Source: Oscillospiraceae bacterium (GTDB lineage: Bacteria > Bacillota > Clostridia > Oscillospirales > Oscillospiraceae). Taken from it: a stretch of DNA of 64,000 bases. The translations under genes and the position numbers were made by a program. This document shows positions 47,302 to 59,228 of the stretch, in pieces. Each line of letters opens with the position of its first letter. Positions within the stretch are counted from its first letter, which is position 1. The notes below the pieces were generated by a model. The model had not been told where the DNA came from. It saw only the letters and a list, made by a program, of their open reading frames with translations, and did no database searches. The stretch spans positions 85,513 through 149,512 of the forward strand of contig SVLK01000001.1 in assembly GCA_015067975.1 (NCBI GenBank), written 5' to 3'.

Positions 47302-47344
47302 AAAAGACCGTCGCATGCGTTTTAAGCATGCGACGGTCTTTTGC
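47302..47344. terminator. Bidirectional terminator
   Basis: aaaaagaccgtcgcatgc-gttttaa-gcatgcgacggtctttt. Confidence 0.8.
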
Positions 47345-47352
47345 TGAAACGG

Positions 47353-48717
47353 TTAATCCACTTCGTCCGTCAAGTTTCGCAGCCATATTCCGCTGCGATA
47401 GCGCCGGATGGCCAGCAGCAGCCGGACGAGTTGCTCAATCTGTACCAACAGGAACAATGCCGGCAGGGTGGATACGCCCAGCAGCAAAACGCTGCCAAAA
47501 GCGATGGGAATACCCAGCAGCCAGACAAGGCCACAGTCCAGAAACATCAAATAACCGGTGTCGCCGCCGGCGCGAATGGCAAAAAGAAATACTACGTTGA
47601 ACAAACGTGATACAATGCGAAGGGAAAAGAGCCGAACCATCAGTATCGTGCTTTGTGCCAGTTCCTGAGAGGAGAGGGAGAACAGATTGACGGCCGGCCG
47701 TGCCAAAAGGAGCAAAAACGCGGAAAGTACCACGGATGCCACTGCGGAGATGGGCAGCAGCCAGCGTACTGTGTCTTTGGCACGCTGCAGTTCTTTCCGC
47801 CCCAGACATTCGCCCAGCAGAATGGTGCAGGCGTTGCCCATGCCAATGGCCACCACATAAGGGATCATGTGAATGGAATAGGCCACCTTGTAGGACTCCA
47901 GCGCCGTACTTCCCAGCAGGGCGAAGGCTTTGATATACATGGTATCGCCAAAGCCGAACAACATCTCGTTGGCCATAATCGGCAGCATCCGCCGCAGCAT
48001 GGGGCGGATGAAGCTGAACGGCCAGTTGGCCATTTCGCGCCATGTGCCAAGGAACGGCTGATGTGTAACAATGGCGTATATGATATGCGCTGCCAAACCC
48101 AATCCTGTGGCAATCACGGTGGACAGTGCAGCACCTCGTGCTCCCAGTTCCGGCAGGCCCAACTTGCCGAAAATCAGCAGATAGTTGCCCACTGCGTTGA
48201 TGACATTTACGCAAATGCCGATTACCATGGGAACCACGGTTTTTTGAATACAGCGGTACATGAAGGAAAAGGCGTTGGTCAGGCTTACGAAAAAGAATGA
48301 GTAGCAGCTGACCTGCAGATATTCCCATGCCATGCTTACCAGCGAGGTGTCCTTGCTGTAAAAAGAAAGCAGTGTAGTACAGCCTATTTGTGCCAGCAGG
48401 AAGAACAGTAACGCAGCAAAGAAATTCAGCATCATAAACAGGCCGAATGAACGCTTTAAGTTTTTCCAGTCACGAATGCCGTAAAACTGCGTGGCATATA
48501 CACTGATACCGGAGTTGATGCCAAACCCGAACAAGAATAGCAGATTGCTTAGGTCACCTGCCACTGCTACGGCGCTGACATAGCCCACATAGCTGACCAT
48601 CAAAGTGTCGAGGAAGCCTGCACCCTGATTCAGCAGCTGCTGAAAACAGATGGGGAGAACAATGCGGCACGCTTTTTTATAAAACTCCGGTGGTGCGAGC
48701 AGACTATGCTGCTTCAT
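47353..48717 (-). CDS. MATE-family efflux transporter
   Basis: 12-TM; IVLPICFQQLLNQGAGFLDTLMVSYVG, ALLGSTALESYKVAYSIHMIPYVVAIGMGNACTILLGECLG. Confidence 0.9.
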   Translation of the reverse strand: MKQHSLLAPPEFYKKACRIVLPICFQQLLNQGAGFLDTLMVSYVGYVSAVAVAGDLSNLLFLFGFGINSGISVYATQFYGIRDWKNLKRSFGLFMMLNFFAALLFFLLAQIGCTTLLSFYSKDTSLVSMAWEYLQVSCYSFFFVSLTNAFSFMYRCIQKTVVPMVIGICVNVINAVGNYLLIFGKLGLPELGARGAALSTVIATGLGLAAHIIYAIVTHQPFLGTWREMANWPFSFIRPMLRRMLPIMANEMLFGFGDTMYIKAFALLGSTALESYKVAYSIHMIPYVVAIGMGNACTILLGECLGRKELQRAKDTVRWLLPISAVASVVLSAFLLLLARPAVNLFSLSSQELAQSTILMVRLFSLRIVSRLFNVVFLFAIRAGGDTGYLMFLDCGLVWLLGIPIAFGSVLLLGVSTLPALFLLVQIEQLVRLLLAIRRYRSGIWLRNLTDEVD

Positions 48718-48735
48718 ACGCTCCCTTCTTTCGTA

Positions 48736-49254
48736 TCAAAGGATGCTATTGCCCTGCGCGTCAATGCCCACGATGGCGTAGAAATCTTCCACTTCCAGCC
48801 GACAGACGGATTCCGTGCCCAAGTCTTCGTAGCACACGGTTTCCTTGCTGCGGATGCTGTCGGCGATCAGTGCGGCTGCGCCACCAATGGTGATGAAATA
48901 CACCGCGCCGTTGCGCATGATGGCCTGCCGCACCGGTTCAGTGCGCTGACCCTTGCCAATCATGCCGGCCATGCCGGCATCCAGCAGCGCCGGCGTGTAA
49001 GGATCCATACGGTAGCTGGTGGTAGGTCCGGCAGGCCCGATGGGCTGACCCGGCTTGGCCGGCGCGGGACCGACATAATAAATCAGCTGCCCGCGCAGAT
49101 CCACCGGCAGTTCTTCGCCGCGCTGCATGGCCTCATACAGCCGCTTGTGGGCGGCGTCGCGACCTGTATAAACGGTGCCGCTGAGCAGCACCTCGTCACC
49201 TGCCCGCAGCGAGGCGATATCCTCGCGGCGCAGGGGAAGCTGTAAACGGATCAT
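48736..49254 (-). CDS. Class I fumarate hydratase beta subunit
   Basis: GTVYTGRDAAHKRLYEAMQRGEELPVDLRGQLIYYVGPAPAKPGQPIGPAGPTTSYRMD. Confidence 0.93.
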   Translation of the reverse strand: MIRLQLPLRREDIASLRAGDEVLLSGTVYTGRDAAHKRLYEAMQRGEELPVDLRGQLIYYVGPAPAKPGQPIGPAGPTTSYRMDPYTPALLDAGMAGMIGKGQRTEPVRQAIMRNGAVYFITIGGAAALIADSIRSKETVCYEDLGTESVCRLEVEDFYAIVGIDAQGNSIL

Positions 49255-49267
49255 GTGCGTGCCTCCT

Positions 49268-50113
49268 TTACAGTACTACATGGCTGTGGCGATAAGCGTG
49301 ACAACAGATGTTCACCGCTACCGGTAAGCCTGCAATGTGGGTGGGGAAGTATTCAATGTGCACGCCCAGTGCCGAGGTATTGCCACCCAACCCGGCAGGG
49401 CCGATGTGCAGTGTGTTGATGCATTGCATCAACTCTTTCTCCAGCGCGGCGTAACGTGCATCTTCGTTGTGGCTGCCTACCTCGCGCATCAGTGCAAATT
49501 TGGACAGCTGTGCACACTTTTCAAAAGTGCCGCCGATACCCACGCCGATCACCATGGGAGGGCAGGGGTTAGGGCCGGCATTTTTTACTGTCTGCATCAC
49601 AAAATCCAGCACGCCGTCCACACCGTCGGCGGGCTTGAGCATCTTGATGGCACTCATGTTCTCACTGCCAAAACCTTTGGGGGCAAAGGTAATGTCCAGC
49701 TTGTCGCCATCGACCATCTCATAGTAGATAATGGCCGGCGTGTTGTCGCGGGTGTTGACGCGCTCGAAAAGAGGGTCATTTACCACACTCTTGCGCAGAT
49801 ATCCGTCGCAGTACCCTTCTGCTGTACCGCGCTGGATCGCCTCTTCCAGACTGCCGCCGACAAAACGAATGTCCTGTCCCACTTTCACACGGAAGATGGC
49901 CATGCCGGTGTCCTGACACATGGCGACCTGCCGCTCTTCGGCCAGCTGATCGTTGAGAATGATCTTGTCCAGAATGCTGCGGGACAGCGGCTTTTCCTCT
50001 GCATCGCGGCAACGCTGCAGGCACTGCATCATGGTATCGCCGATGCAGCAGTTGGCCTCTACCACCATTTGCGCCACTGCACGGCGCACAATCGTTACAT
50101 CCAGTTCTCTCAT
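49268..50113 (-). CDS. Class I fumarate hydratase alpha subunit
   Basis: PLCQDTG-like VAMCQDTGMAIFRVKVGQDI; APKGFGSENMSAIKML; GIGGTFEKCAQLSKFALMREVG. Confidence 0.94.
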   Translation of the reverse strand: MRELDVTIVRRAVAQMVVEANCCIGDTMMQCLQRCRDAEEKPLSRSILDKIILNDQLAEERQVAMCQDTGMAIFRVKVGQDIRFVGGSLEEAIQRGTAEGYCDGYLRKSVVNDPLFERVNTRDNTPAIIYYEMVDGDKLDITFAPKGFGSENMSAIKMLKPADGVDGVLDFVMQTVKNAGPNPCPPMVIGVGIGGTFEKCAQLSKFALMREVGSHNEDARYAALEKELMQCINTLHIGPAGLGGNTSALGVHIEYFPTHIAGLPVAVNICCHAYRHSHVVL

Positions 50114-50356
50114 GACGTGCTCCTTACCTGTTTTTGGAATTCATCAACTTGATTTTAAAGAGTTGCGGCGGCAGTGTCAATGTCTGTATGTCGACACGTG
50201 TATTTTTTATCATGGTACCGCGCCAAGTATTTGCCAAAATGCCATTCTTCTGCCGACAGATGCTTTCTTTTTTGCGCGCGGTGTGGTATTATATTGCCAA
50301 CTAAACTGCGGCGGTGCGCCGCGGCATCGTGCATTATGCACAGAAGGAGGATGACC

Positions 50357-52348
50357 ATGGCGAAACAAGCGACTTATCGTCCGGAACATCTGCACTATTT
50401 GAAAATGCTGGCCAAACAATTTCCCAATGTACAAGCCGCCAGCACGGAAATCATCAATCTGCAGGCTATTTTGAACCTGCCTAAGGGTACAGAACACTTC
50501 ATCTCCGACGTACACGGCGAACATGAGGCATTCCAGCATATCCTCAACTCTGCCTCCGGCGTGGTGCGTGAAAAGCTGGATGAGCTGTTCGGTACTACCA
50601 TGACCCGTATGGAGCGGGATCAGCTGGCCACGTTGATCTACTATCCTGAGGAAAAGCTGGAGGAGATCGAGCGCACTGTGCCCGATATGCGCGAGTGGTA
50701 TCGCATTACCTTCCACCGTCTCATCGAAGTGTGCTGTCTGGTCAGCTCCAAATATACCCGCTCAAAAGTGCGTAAAGCCATGCCTCCGGAATATGCCTAT
50801 ATTATCGATGAGCTGATCCACACCCACTATGAGGACACCGACAAGCGTGACTATTACGAAAACATCATCTCCACCATTATTGATCTGGAGCGCGCAGCCA
50901 ACTTTTTGGTGGAGTTGTGCGGCCTGATCAAGCGTATGGCGGTGGACCACCTGCATTTGGTAGGCGATATTTATGACCGCGGTCCCGGTGCCGATATCAT
51001 CATGGACTCGCTGCTGGAGTACCACAGCGTGGATATCCAGTGGGGCAACCATGACATTTTGTGGATGGGTGCAGCCTCCGGTTCCCGTACGCTGGTAGCC
51101 ACCGTGCTGCTCAACTCGCTGCGTTATAACAATCTGGAGATCATTGAAACGGGTTACGGTATTTCCCTGCGCCCGCTGAGCGTGTTCGCCAGCGAGGTAT
51201 ATAAGGATTGCGATATCTCCCGCTTTAAGATCAAGTTTACCGGTGACGACGAAAAGGACTATACGGAAAAAGATAAGCGGCTGGTGGCCCAGATGCATAA
51301 AGCCATCACGATGATCCTCTTTAAGCTGGAGGGACAGAAGATCCTGCGCAATCCCAGCTTTGGTATGGAAGACCGTCTGCTGTTGGATAAAATCGACTAC
51401 GAGAAGAAGACTATTACCATCGGTGACAAGACCTATCCCATGCTGGATACCGACTTCCCCACGGTGGATCCTAAAGATCCTTATAAGCTGACGCCGGAAG
51501 AAGATGCATTGATCGCCACGCTGACCCGCTCGTTCCGCCACAGTGAAAAACTGCAGCGCCATATTCGCTTCCTCTATTCCAAAGGCAGCCTGTATCGGGT
51601 GTATAACGGCAACGTGCTGTTCCACGGCTGCGTTCCCATGTCTGCAGAAGGCGAATTGCTGCGCTTCTCCATCGGCTGCAATGAGTTGAGCGGCAAGGAG
51701 TTCCTTGACTATGCCGATGCCACCGCTCGCCGTGCCTATTACAATAAACCCGGTTCTCCCGAGCGCCAGTTTGGCATGGACTTCTTGTGGTGGCTGTGGT
51801 GTGGCCGCAATAGTCCTATCTTTGGCCGTGACCGCATGACTACTTTTGAGCGCCGCTTTATTGCCGACGAGGATACATGGACGGAGCCCAAGAACGCTTA
51901 CTACACCCTGTATCAGGATCCGGAGATTTGCGACCGGCTGCTGAAAGAGTTCGGCCTGGAGGGTGAGCATTGCCATATCATTAACGGTCATGTTCCCGTC
52001 AAGTCCAAGAAAGGCGAGAGCCCCATCAAGGGCCACGGTAAGCTGCTGGTGATCGATGGCGGCTTCTGCAAGGCCTACCAGGGAACGACGGGTATTGCCG
52101 GTTATACGCTGATCTACAATTCCAATTGTCTGCGTTTGGTCGCCCACGAACCTTTTGCCGGCAAGGCCGATGCCATTGATGACAACATTGATATTGGTTC
52201 CACCTCCAGCGTTTTTGAGCGTATGGAAAAGCGCCAGAAGATTGCTGATACCGACGTGGGCCGCCTGCTGAAAGAACAGATCAACGACCTGCTGTCGCTG
52301 CTGGCGGCATTCCGCAGCGGTGCTATCGTGGAAGTCCATCAGGACTGA
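50357..52348 (+). CDS. fbp: Class III fructose-1,6-bisphosphatase
   Basis: FISDVHGEHEAFQHILNSASG, HLVGDIYDRGPGAD, NHDILWMGAASGS; about 663 aa. Confidence 0.95.
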   Translation: MAKQATYRPEHLHYLKMLAKQFPNVQAASTEIINLQAILNLPKGTEHFISDVHGEHEAFQHILNSASGVVREKLDELFGTTMTRMERDQLATLIYYPEEKLEEIERTVPDMREWYRITFHRLIEVCCLVSSKYTRSKVRKAMPPEYAYIIDELIHTHYEDTDKRDYYENIISTIIDLERAANFLVELCGLIKRMAVDHLHLVGDIYDRGPGADIIMDSLLEYHSVDIQWGNHDILWMGAASGSRTLVATVLLNSLRYNNLEIIETGYGISLRPLSVFASEVYKDCDISRFKIKFTGDDEKDYTEKDKRLVAQMHKAITMILFKLEGQKILRNPSFGMEDRLLLDKIDYEKKTITIGDKTYPMLDTDFPTVDPKDPYKLTPEEDALIATLTRSFRHSEKLQRHIRFLYSKGSLYRVYNGNVLFHGCVPMSAEGELLRFSIGCNELSGKEFLDYADATARRAYYNKPGSPERQFGMDFLWWLWCGRNSPIFGRDRMTTFERRFIADEDTWTEPKNAYYTLYQDPEICDRLLKEFGLEGEHCHIINGHVPVKSKKGESPIKGHGKLLVIDGGFCKAYQGTTGIAGYTLIYNSNCLRLVAHEPFAGKADAIDDNIDIGSTSSVFERMEKRQKIADTDVGRLLKEQINDLLSLLAAFRSGAIVEVHQD

Positions 52349-52391
52349 TAAGAACATATTATGAAAAGTGCGGTGCTGAGCACCGCGCTTT

Positions 52392-53471
52392 TTACTTATC
52401 TGATTTATTTCGAATCATCCATACGCCGCGGGTGGTCATGGGCAGGGCATAGGTGAGAAGGAATGCCCAATTCATGGCGCTGTATCCTTTGGCGATAATA
52501 CGGCTCAGTCCCATCTGTGCCACACCATATCCGGCAGCGCACAGTGCGATGGCCAGCGCTGCGTGGAATAACGGTGGTACGGATGCCCGGCGTTCACAGA
52601 TCCGGTCATCCAGCGCCTTGATGTATCCGGTGCCTGTTTCAATCAGCGTTCCGAATAACACAATTTCGAACGTCCAATACAGCCAAGGCAGATCCAGCGC
52701 CTCGAACACCACAGCTACCGGGACTTCTGCGCCCAGTGTTCCCTCTACGCCTGACAGAACCACCAGCAGCAGTGCCGCCGGAACGGCGCCGATCACCCCG
52801 CTCAGGAGTCCTGAAAGTATGGCATCGCGCCGATTTTGACAGTCGCGCAGCGTGTAGAGCAGCAGGGGCACGCATCCTATATTGTAAAATGCGTATTTGG
52901 CACCGCTGACTGCCCACCCGCGGCCAATCTCCGGCAGCTGCAGCTGCGCGGCAATAGCATCGCCGAACCGATATAGGCATAGCACCATGAAGAGAAGATA
53001 GACGGCGTAGAGCACGTAAGACCACGCCGACAGTGCCTTTTCGATGGCGGCAGTTCCTTTTACACTCAGAAGAACAGTGCATGCGGCTAAAAGCAAGTAT
53101 CCGTATTCCGGTCGGACATCCAGCAGCTGCTGAGCCGTAGCACCGGCGGATGCAGTCACAGCGCCTAATACCATCAGCAGCATGGCCAGATAACTGATTT
53201 CAAAAAAGACTGCGCCGCGCCGCAGCAACAGATGCATCATCCCCTGATAGGTGTAGACGCGGAATACGCGGCTGAATTCAAAAGTGATGGCACAGAGCGC
53301 AGACCAGAGCAGCAGCGTGACACCGATGCCCAAAAGACCGCCTACGAAACCGTTTTTTTGAAAGTATTCCATGATCTCGGCACCGGTGCCATAGCCGCCT
53401 CCAATAACGATGGATTGAAACACGAACCCCGGGATCAGCAAGCGCCGGAGTGTACGAAGCTTTTCTGCCAT
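52392..53471 (-). CDS. YkvI-like multi-pass membrane protein
   Basis: PGFVFQSIVIGGGYGTGAEIMEYFQKNGFVGGLLGI. Confidence 0.8.
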   Translation of the reverse strand: MAEKLRTLRRLLIPGFVFQSIVIGGGYGTGAEIMEYFQKNGFVGGLLGIGVTLLLWSALCAITFEFSRVFRVYTYQGMMHLLLRRGAVFFEISYLAMLLMVLGAVTASAGATAQQLLDVRPEYGYLLLAACTVLLSVKGTAAIEKALSAWSYVLYAVYLLFMVLCLYRFGDAIAAQLQLPEIGRGWAVSGAKYAFYNIGCVPLLLYTLRDCQNRRDAILSGLLSGVIGAVPAALLLVVLSGVEGTLGAEVPVAVVFEALDLPWLYWTFEIVLFGTLIETGTGYIKALDDRICERRASVPPLFHAALAIALCAAGYGVAQMGLSRIIAKGYSAMNWAFLLTYALPMTTRGVWMIRNKSDK

Positions 53472-53594
53472 GATATAACCTCCCTATGCTGCACTCTTTT
53501 ATATGTATGAGCCCAGCGCACAGCAAATACTTGACAGGAAGAGGGGGAAGGCGGTATCATAAGGATACAAATTCATACGCTGCATCGTGTTTCG

Positions 53595-53785
53595 CGTGAA
53601 GACTGTCCGCTGTGGGCAGGCGTTGAAATTAGGGAATCCGGTTGGAGTCCGGAGCATAACCGTTGCTGTAAGTGCAGGAGTTTGTCGTCCGCGCCGTGAG
53701 GCGGCCATTGGGAAACTGAGAAGGTAGGACGGCTGACGTAAGAGCTATCGGCTCTCCAATGCACAAGCCAGAAAACCGACGATGA
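53595..53785 (+). promoter_or_regulatory. Cobalamin riboswitch
   Basis: GAAATTAGGGAATCCGGTTGGAGTCCGGAGC...ACCGTTGCTGTAAGTG...AAGCCAGAAAACC (B12-box-type core and AGCCAGG-like 3' element). Confidence 0.85.
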
Positions 53786-53837
53786 TCGAGAGCGAAGGTA
53801 TCTTTCCGATACCGGACGAAGGTCAACACGAAAAAAA

Positions 53838-53874
53838 CGGTCGTGGCAGAGTTTCGCTCTGCCACGACTTTTTT
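53838..53874 (+). terminator. Expression-platform terminator of the cobalamin riboswitch
   Basis: GTCGTGGCAGAG-tttcg-CTCTGCCACGAC-TTTTTT. Confidence 0.85.
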
Positions 53875-53952
53875 GCGGCGCAAAGGAGGGAAAAGAAGAA
53901 AAAGAATATCTGCCCGTACCCGCAAAAATTTTCGTGAAAAAGGAGAAAAACA

Positions 53953-54384
53953 ATGAAACAGAATATGAAAAAAATGGGTGCGCTGCTGCTGACGCTGGTG
54001 GTCGTCATCGCCTCTGTTGGCTGCACTAACGCAGGGAAAAACGATACGCCTGCCCAGACCATTACCGTCAAAGACGGTGCCACCATCGGCGAAGGAAGCA
54101 AGAGCCTTGCTGTGGAAGTGGTGGACGGCGAGGGTAAGTCCGTTAGCTTCACCGTTAAGACCGATGAGAAAACAGTGGGCGAGGCCCTGCAGGCCCTGCA
54201 GGTGCTCAGCGGTGAGGAAGGACCTTATGGCCTTTATATCAAGGAAGTCAACGGAATTGTCGCCGATTATGAAAAGGATGCCACCTATTGGGGTTTCTAT
54301 ATTAACGGTGAATATGCCGTTACCGGTGCGGATATGACCGATGCCGTTGATGGCGACAGCTACATTTTCAAAGTAGAGAAATAA
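53953..54384 (+). CDS. DUF4430-domain lipoprotein (transcobalamin-like beta domain)
   Basis: Lipobox VIASVGC; TVKTDEKTVGEALQALQVLSGEEGPYGLYIKEVNGIVADYEKDATYWGFYINGEYAVTGADMTDAVDGDSYIFKVEK. Confidence 0.88.
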   Translation: MKQNMKKMGALLLTLVVVIASVGCTNAGKNDTPAQTITVKDGATIGEGSKSLAVEVVDGEGKSVSFTVKTDEKTVGEALQALQVLSGEEGPYGLYIKEVNGIVADYEKDATYWGFYINGEYAVTGADMTDAVDGDSYIFKVEK

Positions 54385-54387
54385 GAA

Positions 54388-54418
54388 AGAAGGACGCCGC
54401 AGGCGTCCTTCTTTTATA
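54388..54418. terminator. Terminator
   Basis: gaaggacgcc-gca-ggcgtccttctttta. Confidence 0.75.
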
Positions 54419-54430
54419 CTTATCAAAATA

Positions 54431-55570
54431 TTATCGGATAGCGGCGATGAAGGCGCTGCTGTCCTTGTTGAGATGCGCCTTGGCCCATGCCAGCATTTCT
54501 GCTACGCTGACAGCGCCTGTTACCACGCCATCACCCAGTGTTTCTTCGGTGATGCTCTCCAGCCATGCGTCAGCCGCGCAGGTGCGTACATAGTAGCGAT
54601 GTGCCACACCGCTGTTATCCGGCAGCATCGGCTCGGACTTGTCGGCATAGAACGAACGCTGCCCGCCCAGAATGTCGATGCAGTCCTGCACCACATTGGA
54701 GGCGGTGGGATAGCGTCCGGCACCCTGACCGAAATAGCTTTGCCGTCCCAGATATTCCGACTGGAAGGAAATCAGGTTGTAGTTGGCAGGTACGGCAGCC
54801 TCCAGCGCATGGTTGTCCACCAGCGTGGGTTCCAGCCATGCAGCTACGCCGTTTTCCGTTTTGCGTGCCGTGGCGATCAGCTTGCATACATAGCCGCGGC
54901 TTTGGAAAGCGGCAATGTCGCCGTCGGTAACGGTGCGGATGCCGAACATGGGAATGGACTCCTCATCCAACTTGGCATCGAAAGCAATGTTGGCGGAGAT
55001 GGTCAGCTTGCGGCGGATATCATCGCCGTCAATGTCGGCACTGGGATCGGCCTCGGCATAGCCCAGCTCCTGTGCTTTTTTCAAAATGGCATCAAAAGCT
55101 ACGGGTGCGGCATGCATGGCATCCATGATGTAGTTGGTGGTACCGTTCATGATGCCGCTCACTTCCGTCACCGTGTCCAGACGCTTGCAACGCTCCAGAT
55201 TCACCAGCCACGGAATACCGCCGCCTACCGCTGCGGTGCAGCGCAGCGCTACGCCCTTTTCCTTAGCCAGCGCCGTCAGCTCGCTGTAATAGGCGCTGAT
55301 CACAGCCTTGTTGGCAGTGACTACGTTTTTGCCGGCAGAAAGCGCGGCAGAAATGTATTCAAAAGCGGGATGCAGACCACCCATCACCTCCACCACCGTG
55401 TCGATGGAAGCGTCGTTAAAAATATCCTCTGCGTTGGCGGTGGAGATGGCGGCGATCTCTTCAATGCTGCGGCGCACCAGCACGCGGGAAACTTCCATAT
55501 CGCCGCGCTTTTGCACCTGATCGTACACGCCCTTGCCGACAACACCAAAACCCAACAGACCGATCTTCAT
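54431..55570 (-). CDS. hom: Homoserine dehydrogenase
   Basis: MKIGLLGFGVVGKGVYDQ; GIMNGTTNYIMDAM; GYAEADPSADIDGDDIRRKLTI. Confidence 0.95.
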   Translation of the reverse strand: MKIGLLGFGVVGKGVYDQVQKRGDMEVSRVLVRRSIEEIAAISTANAEDIFNDASIDTVVEVMGGLHPAFEYISAALSAGKNVVTANKAVISAYYSELTALAKEKGVALRCTAAVGGGIPWLVNLERCKRLDTVTEVSGIMNGTTNYIMDAMHAAPVAFDAILKKAQELGYAEADPSADIDGDDIRRKLTISANIAFDAKLDEESIPMFGIRTVTDGDIAAFQSRGYVCKLIATARKTENGVAAWLEPTLVDNHALEAAVPANYNLISFQSEYLGRQSYFGQGAGRYPTASNVVQDCIDILGGQRSFYADKSEPMLPDNSGVAHRYYVRTCAADAWLESITEETLGDGVVTGAVSVAEMLAWAKAHLNKDSSAFIAAIR

Positions 55571-55686
55571 ACAGGAATCCCCCTTATATAACTGTGTCGA
55601 ATATGCCTTATTGTACTGCCCCCAAGGCGGCTGTGTCAATGAAAAAAGAAACCTCCGTCCGAAGCAGAGGTTTCTGTAGGGACAAC

Positions 55687-56016
55687 TTAGTCATCGAAGT
55701 CCTTTTCGCTTTTGAGGATTTGTCCGGTAGCGGCATCTACATCATACGAGTATTCCGTCCTGCCGGACTTGAATTCCAGTTCATAAACATAACGGCCATT
55801 GTCAAAGTCCAGTTCACTGTTGTCCCAACGGACATCGCTGGACTTGACACCTGCATGCTCCAAAGCAGTCTTACGCGCCTGTTCCAAGCTGATTTGTGCA
55901 GAATCGGGACCGGGGTTGATGCCTGCTGTTCCTATCGGAAGAGGCCGTGCACAGCCGGATAAAAGAAGGACTGCCAGTAAAGCAGCGCAAACGGCGGGAA
56001 AACGAGTTTTTTTCAT
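55687..56016 (-). CDS. PepSY-domain lipoprotein
   Basis: LLLSGCARPL lipobox; ISLEQARKTALEHAGV...VYELEFKSGRTEYSYDVDAATGQILKSEKD. Confidence 0.88.
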   Translation of the reverse strand: MKKTRFPAVCAALLAVLLLSGCARPLPIGTAGINPGPDSAQISLEQARKTALEHAGVKSSDVRWDNSELDFDNGRYVYELEFKSGRTEYSYDVDAATGQILKSEKDFDD

Positions 56017-56128
56017 CAAAGTTGCTCCTTTCCCAGATAGTTTTCTCATTATATCGGGAAAACATGCACATATCTGTGACATAAGCAACAAAACGGGACG
56101 GAAAATCCGTCCCGTCGTCTTTTTGCTT

Positions 56129-56830
56129 TTACAGTTCCTGTCCCTTGCTGTTCAGCTTGCCCAGATAGCGGTAAATGCTGGCCTCACTGCTGTGCAGCTC
56201 CTTGGCCACATAACTTACCGAACCCTTAAGCAGAAATACGCCCTTGCGGTTGAGGATGTCCATGATCTCCATCTTTTCGTCCTGCGTCAGGCGGTTCACA
56301 TCCACCGGATAGCTGGACACCACAGAGGAAACGATGCTGGCGGTAGCGCCGGCGATGGAGGTGGGATAACCGCGCTTCACTTCATCCACCGAGGGATCGT
56401 TGTGATCGGCAATCAGGCTGGTGCCGCTCTTGACGCCGGGAGCGATCAGACCACCGCACAGATCCATCACGTGACCTGCCAGCTCCTCATAGCGGCTGGA
56501 GTCAAAGTTGATGCACAAAAGACCTGCCAGTTCGCCGTTGCGCCCCTTGATAAACATACTGTTGGAGCGCATCTTCTTGCCGTTGGCGGCCGTGGATTCA
56601 AAACCCAGCACGTAGTCCTGCGTTTCGTACATGCGGCCGGCCACAAATTCCAGCATTTTATTGCTCAAAGGCGAGCCGAGATGACGTCCGGTCAGTTCCC
56701 CGTTAGCGATAGCAATGATTTCGTTGGAATCATCGTTCAGTTCGTGCAGGGCAATTTCATAGTCCGGGCCCAACACATGACCGAGGAAATCAACGATCAG
56801 TGTATAGTGCCGCTTCAGTTCTTTTTCCAT
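56129..56830 (-). CDS. YheO-like PAS domain/HTH transcriptional regulator
   Basis: LGPDYEIALHELNDDSNEIIAIANGELTGRHLGSPLSN; C-terminal LLKGSVSYVAKELHSSEASIYRYLGKL. Confidence 0.9.
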   Translation of the reverse strand: MEKELKRHYTLIVDFLGHVLGPDYEIALHELNDDSNEIIAIANGELTGRHLGSPLSNKMLEFVAGRMYETQDYVLGFESTAANGKKMRSNSMFIKGRNGELAGLLCINFDSSRYEELAGHVMDLCGGLIAPGVKSGTSLIADHNDPSVDEVKRGYPTSIAGATASIVSSVVSSYPVDVNRLTQDEKMEIMDILNRKGVFLLKGSVSYVAKELHSSEASIYRYLGKLNSKGQEL

Positions 56831-56999
56831 GTATCCATAGCCTCCTTGCTGTCTGCCGCAAACTTGGCGGCAGGGTGTGGAAAACCACCCGTTTATTATA
56901 GCAAATGTTTTCTTAAATTTCCACACCTTTTGACAAAAATTTATCAAATTCACAAAAAGAAAGGGACGCTTCTTTGAAAGCGTCCCTTGCGGAATAATC

Positions 57000-58394
<1,395 letters not shown>

Positions 58395-58518
58395 GTTTCT
58401 CACCTGTTGTTTCCTTATTTTACTGCCCATAGCAGTAACCATTATACAGTAATTTCATATTATATCCTTATTTTCTGTAATTGACAAGTAGAAAAACAAG
58501 TCTTGCAGCAGCTTTTGC

Positions 58519-59079
58519 TCATCCGATGCTCTGTAATTCCGGAAGTCGCATCTCCGCGGCAAAGACATAGGACACTTCGCCGCCCTCGTGTTCCCCGTCC
58601 TTCCATTGAGCCAATACCTCGTAGATGCCGTATTCCTCGCTCAGCTGTACCTGAAAGGCGAAGATGCGTTTGCCGTTCACCTTGCCCATCTCCACTTTTT
58701 CTGCCTCCAGATGTACGGTGTATGTGTCACCTTGGTCATCATGCCAGCGGTAAAGCTGCAGTCGATCCGGCAGTGGCCCGTCAAAAATCAGATAGGCCGT
58801 GCGTGGATCTATATGAGACAAGGGACTGGGTTTCATGACCAGCGGCGTCAGCAGTTCTTCCATCTCCAGCGGAAGAAGCGCATCGGCGATGATGTGGGCG
58901 GTTGTCCCGTCTTTCTGCGGATAGGACCATTCAAAGGTTCCTTTGACCGCTTCTGTAGACGCCTCACCGCAGACCACCGTCAGCTCCGGCGGTTTGGAAA
59001 GGTCATTTCCGGAATCTTTTTCCCCGCAGCTGGTCAGCAAAAACAGAGCGACAAGCAGCACGAACACATGCTTTTTCAT
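58519..59079 (-). CDS. Hypothetical lipoprotein
   Basis: MKKHVFVLLVALFLLTSCGEKDSG lipobox. Confidence 0.75.
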   Translation of the reverse strand: MKKHVFVLLVALFLLTSCGEKDSGNDLSKPPELTVVCGEASTEAVKGTFEWSYPQKDGTTAHIIADALLPLEMEELLTPLVMKPSPLSHIDPRTAYLIFDGPLPDRLQLYRWHDDQGDTYTVHLEAEKVEMGKVNGKRIFAFQVQLSEEYGIYEVLAQWKDGEHEGGEVSYVFAAEMRLPELQSIG

Positions 59080-59228
59080 GTAGGCACCTCCCAAATTCCT
59101 TTGCTTATTTAGACAGTACGAGCTGCAAATTTGTTCCGCAAAGCCGGAGAAAAACCTTGACAAGGAAACAATACGTGATATCATAAGCTTATGATTAGAA
59201 TCTAAAGTTTTGCTTACGAGGTGAGAAG

